Below, one piece after another: positions 30,740-43,499 of a stretch of DNA of 64,000 bases. Position 1 is the stretch's first letter. Each line of letters opens with the position of its first letter. The DNA is taken from the NCBI RefSeq assembly GCF_030463535.1, contig NC_132896.1, positions 32,169,680-32,233,679 on the forward strand, in the 5' to 3' direction. The DNA is from Salminus brasiliensis. Taxonomy: Eukaryota; Chordata; Actinopteri; Characiformes; Bryconidae. A model generated the notes under the pieces. The model had not been told where the DNA came from. It did no database searches and saw only the letters and a program-made list of their open reading frames with translations. Both the position numbers and the translations under genes were made by a program.

Positions 30740-33700
30740 ATTCTAGTGGCTCTGTGTTTGGGTCTGGGTCTGCTGTAGGGCTGGGCAATATGATATCGTT
30801 ATCGTTATATACGATATTTTATCGTATCGTGATAAATTGTCTTTTTTCATTACTAACAGCAGGATTAGACTGGTTAGATTGTATTCAGTACAGGAGAGGA
30901 TCTGAATAGTAGTTTTTAAGAATCTATCGTTACTGATGTTTTCCAGTGTGTTGCAATGAATCATGATCCTTAAATATTGTGTATTGTAAAAAAAAATGTC
31001 CTTAAATATTGTGATATAGTATTTTTGCCATATCAGCCAGCCCTGAACACTTGTAGGCATACCCCTAGAGGTACCAGTCACCAGACCTCAGCACTCATAA
31101 CTGCATCTGCTCATAACTGTAGTCACGTTAATGATCTGGGCGGTGGACCAGGCTAACACCTTGCTGCAGGAGCCATTAAGCTCAAACTTGCGGTGTTCGT
31201 CTGACCGTTTGTTCAGATCAAGGTCAAATGAGACCACATCCTCTTAAGGATCTTGTTGCGGTTGGTTTGGTCTGCATCCGAGTGCGATTACTGTGATTAC
31301 ACCTGCCCAAACGAATCAGACCAAGGGTCTTAAAAATGCTTCAATTAGAAACCTCATGGTATTACTGGTACAGCCCAGTGCCTCGCTTACATACTCCTGC
31401 TTGTACACATGAAGTGCCATCAGAGCCTGAGGCATCTTTCTGAGACGCGTCCGAGGACTTCTTTGTTTCCACTGTCTGATCTGAGCTCAGAGCAACCGAG
31501 TCCAGAATAGATTAGATTAAAGGATCAGCAGCAGCTCTTCCGGATCAGCGTGAAGACTGCACGGCTCTGAGAGCGAGGAGATGTGCACGGCAGGGTTCGA
31601 CTGAAGGACTATAGAGTTACTGGGTCCAGGTTTGAGGGGGACGAGAGACGCTTATGATTTTTATACTTAATTTTCTGACATAAATGCAGTTTTAGAATCC
31701 AGAACAGAAAGTTAGGTGCAGTAGAGGAGGCTATGACTGGAATTAGATGCCTCATTAGGACAGATTCAGAGGCTCAGCCGTATTTTTAACAGTAGCTCCC
31801 AACTGTGAGAGGCCTGCAAAGAGAGGAGGCTGCAGCAGAAGGCTGAAGTTTAAGGATCCTCATTATTGGACTTGAGAGCATGTGTGTGACAAATGCGGTC
31901 AAGAACGGTCTCTACAAGTTAATAGCCCATGAAATGTCCTACGCCAATCAGCCATAACATTAAAACCACCTGCCAAATATTGTCTAGGTCCCAAAGCAGC
32001 CCTGTATCGACCGTGTCCTTCGAAGAATGCAGCCCCTGGATTGGGACACACCTCTAGTGTCAAGCTGCTTATTGTGATGCTTTGTTGCACTCAGCATGTG
32101 CACGATTCGGGGCTTCTGATTGGTCATTGGACAGTTTTTCTCCTTGTAAAACTTGCAGACTATTGGCTAAGTCAAATTACAGCTCCAGGGAATGAAAAAA
32201 TGTGAAATTGAGATTTAATTTATTAAAATTAAAATATCTCAGTACAGTCATTCAGAACAGCACCAATGAGTGACTGAAAAATGTGCCTTTTATTAATGTT
32301 AGCTTTCCATTTTCAGTTCATTGCAAAATCCAACATATTTTATATGAATAAATTAGTTTAGTTATTTATTTTTTTCAGAGGAGGGATTTTACAACTTCAC
32401 TGTGGGCTCATGTCATATATTTTTATTGAATTCATGCAGTATAATATATAGTCCTAGAATAATACAGTGATATAAGTATTAAGACCCATGATTAAGATGG
32501 TTGTTCGATGCTTGTGCGTACTGTAGGATACGGAGACTGTCATCACTGTAACTAGAAATGCTGCTATACTGCAGTGAGGGGCCGTACTCCGCTCATAGCA
32601 AATTAAATAAAGGCTCTTTTAACTGTTCATTAAAAAACAAAACAAAACACATGCTCGCAAAATAATCACCGTTTATATCATTACCAGTCAGCGCCGTAAT
32701 AAACGGCCTAGTGACCGCGCTACTGAGAGAGAAATGGTACAGCATGTGGAACATCTAGAACAGCTCCTTCGTTGAGAAAGTCCTGAGTTCACCATATATT
32801 AAAATCAATAGAATGGAATAATAAATTATGGAATATTGCACAACCTCTAGTGACAAAACACAAGAAGAGGTGATGATGAGTCTTTATGAGTAGTTCGATC
32901 AGCCGAGGTCCGAGAAGGCCGTAGTCCTAATTCTGAACGGAAGGACCAGGTCGATGTGCGTGATTCATCAGTTCTGTGTGCTGCAACCAGACGGATATAC
33001 ATTCCCTGCCACATTCAGTCATGCGAACCCAAGCACTACTCGAGCTGGATCAGTTTCATCAGAGGATATTATATTCTGTAATGTGATTTCTAAGAGCAGT
33101 TCAGTTCCCCTCCCCTAATTCCCACAGATGAACTGAAAGGTCAGGACCTGGATGTTGTCGTCAGGGTTACACCACAGGACACAACCGGTAACAGCACACA
33201 GTAGAAGTGTGCAGCATGATGAGATTTACCTTAATAGTAATAGTATGTGTTTTGTTACTGTGGTGGAAATGCTATTCTGCATGTGTTGTGCATATGGATA
33301 TTGTCCGTAGTTTAAGAACACTCACCACCTTTTTTCTGTAAAAAGGAGAATAATTAGTCCTGTTTTTAAGGATTTAAATGAGCATGAATATAAAAATCAT
33401 GTTTAAAAAAATAAAATAATGTTTTTAGAAAATAAAATGTTTTAATCAAATAAAATAAAATCATGTTTACATAAAATTAAAATTTAAAATAAAATCGTGT
33501 TTAAAAAAATAAAATGTTTTTAGAAAATAAAATGATGTTTAAATAAAATAAAATATTAAAATAAAATGTTTTAATCAAATAAAATAAAATCATGTTTAAA
33601 TAAAAAAAATTAAATAAAATAGTGTTTAAAAAATAAAATAATGTTTTTAGAAAATAAAATGATGTTTACATAAAATTAAAATTTAAAATAAAATCGTGTT

Positions 33701-34629
33701 TAAAAAAATAAAATGTTTTTAGAAAATAAAATGATGTTTAAATAAAATAAAATGTTTAAATATAAAAGTTTTAATCAAATAAAATAAAATCATGTTTAAA
33801 TAAAATAAAAAATAAAAAAATAATAATTTTAAAACAGCCACTTCTGAAGCGTGTTTCCTGTGTCTATATTTTGTAGACCATATTGTGTTTTGTAGGGAAA
33901 ACAATATATACTATTTTTTTTTTTTACACAAAGTCAATTTAGATTTCTGCATAATTCAATCACTGAATGGTTTGGAGTGAAATGGTGATCTGATTGTGGT
34001 GGTGATCTGAACCATAAGAACCAGGGGTCACCATGACACCACCGGCCATCCTTGTTTAAGGCCAAGATCTTCTTCGGTTTAAAACTATGGAGGGAACCTC
34101 TTTAGGTGCTTTAAGGAACCTTCTAAACCGTTTATTTCTATGAGGTAAACTCAGGAAGTTCCTCATAGTCGGATCTGAATACAGTAGCCGAAAGATCCTG
34201 TAGGAACCTTAATTCTAAAAGGTTCTTTGAGGATCTAGATTTCATACTGAGAATCCAAAGAAACGTCTCGCAGGTACTGAGGAATATTTGAGCTTTTGGA
34301 GGAGGGGCTGGAGGTTCTTCAAGGAACCTTTACCTGTATAACCGTACCTCAGTGTCTCAGGTATCTCAGGTAAACTGTTTTGTCAATATTTCTGGTACCC
34401 AATGTTTTGTTATCAACTCTAAAACGACCCATTTCACACCAAACCAGTCTGAATGACCTTCAATACACAATAACCTAATTATGAAATTTAAAAAAATGGG
34501 GGGAACTCTCCTAATAAGATATTACCTTAAATAAAACGAATCCAGCTCGAATTGGGCTTCACACACACACACTGGGAATGTCCTGAGCTGCTCTGTAACC
34601 CCATGAGAGGGAGCTGCACTGATTCACAG
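30740..34629. other. Intergenic region between elf2 and noct (convergent)
   Basis: No gene is supported. It holds a Tc1-like fragment (31938-32090, left end ATCAGCCATAACATTAAAAC), an A/T-rich tandem region (33380-33830), and a hairpin-rich dispersed repeat at about 34070-34370 with the near-palindrome AGGTTCTTCAAGGAACCT. Confidence 0.6.
33380..33830. repeat. AT-rich degenerate tandem repeat
   Basis: Variants of AAAATAAAAT with GATGTTTAAAT or CATGTTTA spacers repeat many times. The longest shared block, about 33480-33545, returns at 33673-33740. Composition is over 85 percent A+T by eye. Confidence 0.8.
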
Positions 34630-35480
34630 TTACATGAGCCGATGAGGCTCCTGGATGAAGCTGAGGTCGCAGACCAGCGAGAGGTGGTCGGAGGGGTAGT
34701 GGTACGAAGGCAGGCGGTCAGGGCCGATCTGCTCTTCGCTGGGCATGCTCAGTACGCCGTCTACACTGAACCCCCCACGTGAATACCAGATGTAGTCGAG
34801 CGTGGCGCGGCTCTCTCCGCTCGGTCGAATCTTCCAGCTGGTGTAGGCCGGCTCCGTGCTGCCATCGGCGCTCAGCCTCCGGTAGGCACTGTCCAGCCCG
34901 AGCGGAGAGGCCAGGAAGCGGCGGTACACCTCCTCGCCTGGCTCTGCATTAAAGTCCCCGCAGACCACCATCGGGACGCCCTCCGGCTGCTCCCCCTGCT
35001 GGCTGCTGATGGCCTTCAGCTGCTGCAGGAGATGCGAGCCCTGGGCGCTGCGGAAGGCCTCCCAGCCGCTCCTCGCCTTCAGGTGGGTCACGGCCACGCA
35101 GAACGTCCGGCCTGTGATCCGGTCCAGCAGGGTGGCCACGATGGCCACCTGGTTGGTCTTGAGCATCATGGCCGACAGACGCAGGTGGTTGGTGCAGAGC
35201 AGCTGGAAGCGCTGGCGGTTGAAGAACAGGGCGCAGCCGTCCGGCCCGTTGTTGTCGCGCACGTCCAGGCAGGGGGAGCAGGGCTTGGGGCAGAAGCTGC
35301 TCTGGTAGCCCAGACGGGACAGCACGGGCTGGAAGGTGTCGTAATAGTGGTCCACCTCCTGAAGGCACAGGATTTCCGGCCTGTAGGTCAGGATCTCCTC
35401 TAGGATTAGGTACTTCCTCTCAGCCCAGTTTAACGCATCCATTGGACAGCGCACAAAACCGTCCTTCCCCTCCCCGAGAG
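34630..35480 (-). CDS. noct: noct exon 3, catalytic domain
   Basis: Minus-strand acceptor TTCCTGCAG then 851 bases to the TAA at 34632-34630. It holds nearly the whole EEP catalytic domain from LGEGKDGFVRCP to the end QEPHRLM. It is much more GC-rich than the flanking DNA, which explains long open frames on the other strand. Confidence 0.95.
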
Positions 35481-38400
35481 CTGCAGGAAAACACCAGGGA
35501 ACACAGCTATGAAGCAGAGAGCCGAAGACACAGCTACGTTTTTTTTTTTACATTTTTTTAATTTTTTTTATTATTATATTACATTTAAATAAAATGCAGG
35601 AAAGTTTTGAATTAAAAAAAAACATTTGTTTTGTTTTCTAGTGAAATTCATTGTTGGGAAAGACTGCACTATTAACCCCTCCAAGGCTTATCATACACTA
35701 TGGTGCATTACTCAGTAACTACAGGGACTTCTGGTGGGGCTCCCTGTTCTCTGGTAATAGAAGTTTGTCATATCACTTTTGGCCCAACGTCAGACCAAAG
35801 ATGGACAAATGTGTTATAATGTGTTATGATGACAATTTGGGGTGAGCTGGGCAATATAATGACAATTTACCATTATTGTTCCATGAGTAGTTTCTAAGCA
35901 TATCAGGAATATCAGGACTTAAAGGACATGGATCACCTGCACATTTTATTGTGCAAAAAGAGCATAATTAGTGTGCTGCACCACAAGCTCTTAAATTGGA
36001 TGTAGTGCAGCAGATTTTGTTTTGATTAAGAGTTTCTGACATAAAATAAAGATTTTAATAAAATCTGCCACTTTTTCATAATCTTTTGGCCTGTTGGCTA
36101 TTTTTGCTACATTTCTTATTTTTACTTATTTTTACTTAACTTATTTTTAACTTTTAACTTAAAAAAAACAACTAATCTGTTCTGAAAAGAATATTTGAGA
36201 AGTTTTGGGTCATAAGAACATGGTTTTGAACTTCTCAGAGCTTAAGATTCTTTTTGTAAGGTTTTGTGACTCTGGACTGGATGTTATGACAGTGATTCCT
36301 GCTCCTGTAAAGCCCTGCACTGCCCCTTGTTCCTCTGCTCTAATTATAACCTTAGAAAGGTCTTGTGAAGTATCTGATGAGTTGCAGCTCAAGTTCCTTG
36401 GGAAATGGAAGGGGAAAACACTAGTGTGTTGCTCAGGGGAGCGCCAGAAATAAGACTGGAAACACTGATCGATTACAATCTAACTGACTGGCCTATAAAC
36501 AGCTCACAGAGTTTCAGTCTATGTTGGAATCACAGGCACTATAAAGTTCAGGCTGCTCATGTTCGGACCAGGCGGCTTCTGCTTGTGGCAGGAAGCCAGC
36601 CACCCCCCCCCTGATGAGGAATGAGCGATGACATAGTTAAAAGGCAGGTGATGGGGTGGTGGAGGGTGGCGAAGGTAGAGATAATATTTACAGGATGTTA
36701 GATTGGGAGGAGGGGCTTCAGGCACTAAAAAGCTAATCTTTTAATAGTAGTCAATAGAGAAGGTACAGATGAGGTTTCCTTCTGCTCAGCAGCACCACAT
36801 TGTGTTGCGCAACCACTTGACCACTCCTCCCTGCGTTACCCATTTCTATTTAGTGTAAATTTAGTGTATGTATTGCTATTTATATGTTTTTTTATTTTTA
36901 ATTATATCCATTTTCTCCCCAATTTGGACCCGTACATATCCCCCCTCGTATGCAATACCCCCATCACCAGTGAGGGTGGACCAACACCAACACACTCCCC
37001 ACATATAAACCTACAATGTACACTCCATGAGCCTATTTCTATATACAGGGCATACAGTAGGCTTCAAGGCACAGTACTAAAAACAGCCTGTTTTATCATA
37101 GGAGCGGCGATAGCTTGGTGTCGTTGTGTCAAAATGAAATGATCTAGCCACTGAAGTTAATATAAGGAGTTGTGAAATATGAACCCTGTTGTGATCTGGT
37201 ACCTTGGGCTAGAATATTCCACTGCATGACGCGGATCTGCGGGTTGTGTGGGGTGCTGGCTCTGGTTCGAACGAAGTCCCTGTGTGGCCGCGGCGGTCGG
37301 TTCCTCAGGACCTCCTCACACTCACGCAGGAGCGCCTCAGGGTCAGCCTGCTCAAACTCGCACTCTTCAGGGTCCACATGCGTGTGTGGCAGCGGGGCGC
37401 TGCTCAGAGACTGAGCCAGGGTGCTGAAGAGCCGGCTACTGCTGCTACTGCCCATCGGACACACTGCAAAAACACACACACACACACACACATAAATATA
37501 CAATGCTTAATACACACAAATAAATAACCCTAAATAACCTTGATTTCAGAAGAAAAGTAAAAATAAATGAGGAGGCGTCCCAATACTTTTGTCCACACAG
37601 TGCACACTATCTGATGTAATACTGAAATTAAACACAATGCAAACCCAACACCCGAATAATCCGTCAGTCAGATGTTATTTGTGTCTGAATGAGAAACACT
37701 CAGTAATCCTTACCCTGCACCTCCATATTTCCCAGCAAGCTTCTCCAACAGACCCTCTACAGATATGCACCCGAGTGTGTCTGAGCGAGCGAGTGTGTAA
37801 GACAGACAGACACAGAGAGAGAGAGAGACAGAGAGGTGTCTCAGGGATGACCTCACGGCTCTGTCTGGGTCCGTCAGTCTGAGAAGGAGGAGGATTAACC
37901 TGATATGAATCACTGGCGTACGTGAGGATGACATTATGTGGTGCTTCCTCCTATGTGACCTTTAATGACCTCTGGATCACAGACATGTGACCCCAAAGCC
38001 CCAGAAACTATGAATGGCCTTAAATGATGTTTAAAAAGCATTGACATGTGAAACCTCACAGCTGTCAGTGATCCTTTAACCCTTTAAAACATGAACCATC
38101 AAATTGCTGCAAAATGTTTATTCTTTAAAGCTGGAGTGTTTATTTGACCATCAGACCAATCATTTAAAACAAGACTTTTATTTTGTATCATATTTGATAC
38201 ATCAATATTTTATTGCTCACTGCAGTTTTTTTTACATAAACAGAACACAAAATTGTTTAACCCTTTAAACGGAGTCTCTGCTTTTATATATAAAAATTAT
38301 AATATATAATATAATATACATCTCATTCTTATATATATATATTTTTTTTTTTCAAGAATGAGAATGGATCTTTAAGTATGAAGTTATGAGAAAAGCATTT

Positions 38401-39236
38401 TTAAGAAATTTTAAGAATTTCTTTCTTATGACAATTTTGAGTATTCAGCCCCATTTCCTACCTATCTTATGATCCTTCATAAGATTTTTCTTAGGAAAGA
38501 TACCAAACACGTTCAAACTGTTCCTTTAAAAGCGATGGACGTCCCATCCAAACCTTTAGTGAATAGTGTGGAGGCCCCAGCGAATATGCAGCCTTCTGCA
38601 ACAGCAGCGCTCTAATAGTCAGTGTTGAACAACAATTAACAATCAGTGTATGTCATAAATTAACCATCAACAATGCCATCAAATCAGCTGTTCTCACTGA
38701 TCCTCTGATTAGTACCGGATCAATATGGTAGCAAATCATTTCGGAAAGAGCTTCAGAGCTTCTGGCGCCGTGTTCAATCCAGCCACAGATATTGTGGTTA
38801 TTCAATAACTAGAACCTGAACTGGTTTCCAGTCCATTTCACAGTGTTTACAGTTCACATGGACTGGGCTAATCTGGCCACGTCTGCCTTAAAGAACCACC
38901 TCAGCGTTTTGACTGCCTGAGATGACCATTGCACCTTACTGCTCTTTCCCCCACTGTCCCTCGCTCTGCTCTGTCACAGTACCTCTCTGTATGTCCTCCT
39001 CCTCGCAGCTGAGAAATGGACAGATAAAAAAAAAAATAAAACAACAGCAGCCACGTCTCTCTGACTCGGTCCAGTCGCTCTTCACTGTCCAGTCAATGGG
39101 TCCATTCGGGTCCAGTTGGAGCCCCAGTGGACAGAGATGGAGAGAGCGATCGCCGCCCGTCCGCCCACCCACTGAGCAACCATTCAGCCCCACTCTGAAC
39201 GTGTGCGAAGCTTCCGGCGTGTGCGGATGCGATAGC

Positions 39237-39271
<35 letters not shown>

Positions 39272-41820
39272 TGGCGAGTGGCGAGTGTGTGTGTGTGTGT
39301 TCCTGCACAGAGGGTTCGTGAATAGACCACTGTGTCTGAGCTTCCATGGTCATCCACTGTGGACAATGGTTCGCTTTGAAAATCACGAGAGGGACAAAAT
39401 GTACGAATATGTACACTCACACTCACACACACACACACACTCACTCACACATACACACATACTGGTGAAGAGAACTGTCCAGTTCATCCTAATTGAATGC
39501 ATGAGGAGGAAAGTGTGGCTCACTGGTCTGGAATGTAATTCAATAAGAGCATCGTTTACTTATTTTTGAGCTGAAAAAGCAGATTAACTGCTGCACACTG
39601 ACGGAAAAGCACAGTACACTAAATAAAGACTAATAAAAAATATAATACCATTTGTTAATTTCTACATAATTAACTGGATAAGATGTAAACTGGGCCTTTA
39701 AAGTGGGGTTTGGTGTGAAATGGCTCATTCTGAAGTCAGAATTGTTCACAGTGGTGGTGAAGAGCTGTCCAAGGTAGATCTTGAGAAGATCTCCAACCAG
39801 TTAATCACATATAAATATGTATAATATCTAATTAACATATGTTTATTACAATTAATAACAATATTACACTGAAATTCAATGGGAACCAATGTCAGTAATA
39901 CCTAATTACCACAAATTGACACACTAACTCAGATAAGCTTACATAAGCTTACCCTCAGACCGCCATCAAACTGCATTCTATGGAAACGTACAGAGTCAGA
40001 ATTGTTGACAGTGGCGGTGAATGGAACGGTTTTACATGAAATGTTTATGAATGCGCTGCCTGAACGTCTTGGGAACGTCTGCAACCAATTTATTTCAATT
40101 TTATATTAATCCTATCTTATAGGAAACTCCCTTATTTCACAGGTGTGAATACTTGGGGTACCTTTTCACATTATTATCAATTATAAAACTGTAATAAACT
40201 GGTTGCAAACATCCAATTAACATCAGTTAAATGTTTATTACACTTTCCAACAAATTCACAATGAAATCTAATAGAAGACTACCTTCTGAACTGTATGCAA
40301 GCCAAACCCCAGAGCCATAAATAGGCAAATTACCACAAACCTAAACACTAACATACATAATCGTACCCTTAGACCACTATCACTAGGAATTCAGTCCAGC
40401 CCTGGCCATGGACCAAGTGCACCGAGGTCCAGTCCAAGCCCTGGAACACCTAAACCAGGGTTCAAATCACTGAGCTGCTATTGGGCAACCACATACACCA
40501 GCACTCACTCCGGCCTCATATGAGCGGCCTCATATTTCAGCTGGGTGAAGGGTCGCACACTGGAGGGGGCAGCTGAGGCATGTGTTGGACATCCATACTG
40601 ACCTTTGGGTCTTGGAGACATAGTTCAGTGCTGTGCTGTAACTAGTTATCAGATTACTTGGCAGTGAAGGACACAGAAGAGGACATGGGACACTGACTAA
40701 TATGAACATGGGATAGATGAAGTAAGATGTAAGAGGTTTAAAATGATAATAAATCAAATTATTTTCATTTAACTTGAGATTTGAGTTAGTTTCCATGGGT
40801 TTCACTGCATAACTGACTCGTTTATTGTGAAAATGGAAGGAAAAATGTTAAAATCTCAGTAAATGTGTGACTGAGTCCTCACACGTGCACTGTCACGACA
40901 GCCAGCTGTGGACTGCAAGGCCGGTCGTGGACGCGCACGCTCGACTCGGAACGCGCACGCAGATGACGCGCACGGTCGACTCGGGACGCGCACGCAATTT
41001 CTCTTAAGTTAAACTTAAGTTAAAGAGTCAGTTTATAATTTATAAACACGCCAATATAATAAACTACATATATTTTTTACAAATCGTATCAAAATATTAA
41101 GCAACGGTGACAAAAATGAGAGCAACACCCTCCAAAAACAAACGGTGAGTTCACCGTCTCATAGCAACACCGCACCACTGCGTCAACAGGTCCGCGGTGT
41201 CACTGCGCTTGAGAAAGTAGTCCCTACAACGCAACGTCAACAGCACGAATGATAACATTATCGCTTAGTATAATATATTAAACATCAACAAGACGTTGTT
41301 AACATATCATTACGTTACTAATGAACGTTAGAATATGTATCAGCTTCGTGTTATGTGAGCTTCTTGCACGAACTTCCCGTTCCACCTTAAATAGTGCCGC
41401 GGCTAACGCGTGCTGGCGCCCGGCGCATGAATACAAGGCAGGAGATTTAAGGTGGAACTGACTAGCTATATAAAATCGAGCCTAGTCATTTATGGCTGAA
41501 TCATCCATCATAACAGGGAGCTGTGAGTGACTCATACGCGGACAGTTATCTAATAGCTAGCTAGAACCCAGTTATCTAGCTAGAACCCAGTTACTCGACC
41601 TACCTGGAACTCCGTTATGTAAGGCGGAGCGGGGAGCGCTCTCTCTCGGTTTGGGCTGGACGGTCAGGGAGGGTCCAGAACCGGAGTGACAGCGCTGTGA
41701 AGCCGGGGAGGCCGTCGTCTTCAGCTGCCCGGGGGTTTTCGGATGCGTTCCCAGCGATGACATACAAAACACGGCCAGGTCCCGCTGGAGCAGCGGGCAA
41801 CACCGCCGTACCGGATACAT
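34630..41820 (-). CDS. noct: Nocturnin, complete coding region
   Basis: Nocturnin is a clock-linked enzyme of the endonuclease/exonuclease/phosphatase (CCR4-like) family; the vertebrate protein removes the 2' phosphate of NADP(H). Three coding exons on the minus strand, 41820-41604, 37463-37203 and 35480-34630, join in matching phases (1 and 1) to give 442 residues (human 431). The N-terminal MYPVRRCCPLLQRD resembles the human start MFHSPRRLCSALLQRD. Catalytic-domain motifs are intact: VMQWNILAQ, CLQEVDHY (metal-binding Glu), NNGPDGCALFF, VTHLKA, CGDFNAEP, TLDYIWYS and YPSDHLSLV. It converges on elf2 as in human. Introns are about 1.7 and 4.1 kb. Confidence 0.95.
37203..37463 (-). CDS. noct: noct exon 2, with internal conserved start codon
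   Basis: Begins VCPMGSSSSSRLFSTLAQSL and ends IRVMQWNILAQ, then a phase 1 GTACCA donor. The internal Met at MGSSSSS aligns with the human and mouse Met (MGTGTS, MGNGTS) thought to allow a shorter, non-mitochondrial form. Confidence 0.93.
40882..40887. promoter_or_regulatory. CACGTG E-box in noct intron 1
   Basis: Perfect palindromic E-box, the CLOCK/BMAL1 site type, about 720 bases inside intron 1. Nocturnin is a rhythmic gene whose mammalian promoter uses E-boxes, but a single 6-base site is expected by chance often enough that this is only a hint. Confidence 0.25.
40930..40999. repeat. CpG-rich 35-bp repeat, two copies
   Basis: Two copies of a unit starting GACGCGCACG and containing TCGACTCGG and ACGCGCACGCA, in an otherwise AT-rich intron. 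About ten CpG per copy pair stands out from the flanks. Confidence 0.8.
41379..41458. mobile_element. Small palindromic element with 14-bp inverted arms
   Basis: GTTCCACCTTAAAT (41379-41392) and its exact reverse complement (41445-41458) bound a GC-rich 52-base centre. A related element with GTCCACCTTAAA arms lies at 55741-55829. Both are 150-230 bases inside intron 1 of a gene. It may be a tiny MITE. Confidence 0.7.
41604..41820 (-). CDS. noct: noct exon 1, N-terminal presequence
   Basis: 72 codons plus one base, rich in Arg, Ser, Pro and lacking acidic residues early on, as in mitochondrial targeting sequences. MYPVRRCCPLLQRD matches the human first-exon pattern. Donor CCAG/GTAGGT leaves phase 1, as exon 2 needs. 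The rest of the exon is poorly conserved. Confidence 0.8.
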
Positions 41821-42179
41821 ATGGGTCCAGGACAGATAGCCAGCTATCTTTAGACGCGTGTGGTTCAGCCCACAATAACGCCCCTCTAATATTATGAAAT
41901 TATCCTTTAAATCCGCGGTCAGAGCTAAAGCTAACTAAGTTTCAGAATATCCGTCTCCTTGCCGGCAAGTGTTTCATCATATCTCAAAGGAACATACCAT
42001 TCTGGGAAGGGTACAATGGGTGGATTTTAAACCCCAGGAAAAAAACAAATATCGATTCTTCTGCATTTATACTCCCGTAGTTTAATTACAATATCCTAAA
42101 TGTGTTTATATCCACCAATTATAAAATGATTATGTCAGACTACCGCGAAATGTGCTCTGTGTGCACCGCGGCCCCCCCT

Positions 42180-42400
42180 ACGCGCCGGAGGAATGGTTCA
42201 GGCCGACTGTAAGGAGACACCGCGTGCTCTCCGCCTGAAGGGTTGAGCGAGGTCCTCCTGGCTAATTTGCATAGCACGACGTCCTGGACCAATCAGAAGC
42301 GATTGCGCGTTGTAGCGTTTAAAAAAAACGTCTTCGTCATCAGTGACGCACCGACAAAGTCACGCAATATGTTCCAACAAACACATTGAAGATGAAAGGC
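42180..42400 (-). promoter_or_regulatory. Probable noct promoter region
   Basis: Upstream of noct exon 1, this CpG-containing stretch holds an octamer ATTTGCAT (42265-42272), a CCAATCAG box (42289-42296) and a half-CRE TGACGCA (42344-42350). No TATA box is evident. The start site and direction are inferred from the gene that follows. Confidence 0.4.
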
Positions 42401-42466
42401 TAAAGGTCACCGTTAGATGACTTAATAAGTATGTTTTCATAGTAGTTTATTGATGAGTGTATTTAG

Positions 42467-42468
42467 TT

Positions 42469-42501
<33 letters not shown>

Positions 42502-42556
42502 CTATTATTACTATTATTATTATTATTATTATTATTACTATTACTATTACTATTAC

Positions 42557-42592
<36 letters not shown>

Positions 42593-42840
42593 TATTATTA
42601 CTATTATTATTACTATTATTACTATTATTACTATTATTATTATTATTACTATTATTATTATTATTATTATTACTATTATTATTATTACTATTATTATTAT
42701 TACTATTATTATTATTATTATTATTATTACTATTATTATTATTATTATTACTATTATTATTATTATTATTACTATTATTATTATTATTATTGCTATTATT
42801 ACTACTATTATTATTATTATTATTATGATTATTATTATTA
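42467..42840. repeat. Long (TTA)n microsatellite with CTA interruptions
   Basis: About 370 bases of ATT/TTA trinucleotides broken at intervals by ATTACT. Every reading frame is open on the repeat: poly-Tyr, poly-Leu or poly-Ile one way, poly-Asn the other. These are not genes. It lies between noct and c1qtnf2. Confidence 0.97.
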
Positions 42841-42849
42841 TCTGTTTGT

Positions 42850-43275
42850 CTGTCTGTGCTGGACACTCCTTCCAATGAATGCTGATGGTGATGATGGTGC
42901 TCCATCCAATACCTTTGGGTTGAGCTGGGATGAAGAGGGGTCGTGCTCATCATCCAACATCCTGACCTCACTAACAGTCTGGTCACTGAAGGCAATCAAA
43001 TCCTCACAGCAACTGCTTCAATAATATGACAGTCTGGAGCAGACAAACATGAACCTACAGGCACATATAAAGCTGTGGAGCAGTGGAACGGTGTTCTCTG
43101 GAACGATGCCATCCTATACTTTTGGGATAAGGTGGTAATCATCCAATATCCCAACTCTAGTAGAAAGCCGCCTTCTCTGGACAGTAAAAGCGGGATAACC
43201 TATTTTGAATAATCTTGATTTCAGAAGAAACAGTGAATGATCAGGTGTCCAAATACTTTTGGCCATGTAGTCTAT
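42850..43275. mobile_element. Family A MITE, diverged
   Basis: Body motifs GCTCCATCCAATACCTTTGG and CTGTGGAGCAGTGG with the right end GTGTCCAAATACTTTTGGCC. The left end merges with the TTA microsatellite. A further small piece is at 43380-43500, and a tRNA-like SINE head (GGTGGCTCAGCAGTTAGAGC) at 43519. Confidence 0.65.
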
Positions 43276-43499
43276 CTAGCTGTCTAGCTATGGTATGAAA
43301 ACAGGCAAGTATCCTTAAATAAAACCAGTCAGTAAATTTAGCTGATATATGGAAAAAAAAACAAAAAAAACACCAGCATTGATCTGTGGAGCAAGTGGAG
43401 CTGTGTTCTCTGGAGCTCCATCATCCAAAACCTGACCCCACTGATGCTCTTACGACACTGAATGCAATCAAATCATAATAATAATCACAGCAAAGTTAC

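Larger units (their letters stand above)
38000..41378. other. noct intron 1 (main part)
   Basis: No coding exon is supported. It holds a GT run (39238-39300), an AC run (39415-39442), a perfect CACGTG E-box (40882-40887), and a two-copy 35-bp repeat (40930-40999). Frames open on the + strand near 38.9-39.6 kb are made by the GT repeats. Confidence 0.55.

Noticed and set aside
33380-33830. Regular AT-rich repeats that might suggest a CRISPR-like or scaffold array
   Set aside because: There are no unique spacers; units are degenerate simple sequence in a vertebrate genome.
34949-35403. Long frames in other phases across noct exon 3
   Set aside because: Caused by the high GC content of the catalytic exon; the nocturnin frame is certain.
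38922-39569. 215-codon frame on the + strand in noct intron 1
   Set aside because: It passes through GT and AC repeats (runs of Val-Cys and His-Thr) and shows no family resemblance.
42447-43024. Long open frames of poly-Tyr, poly-Leu, poly-Ile and poly-Asn
   Set aside because: They are translations of the TTA microsatellite in all frames, with no splice or start context.
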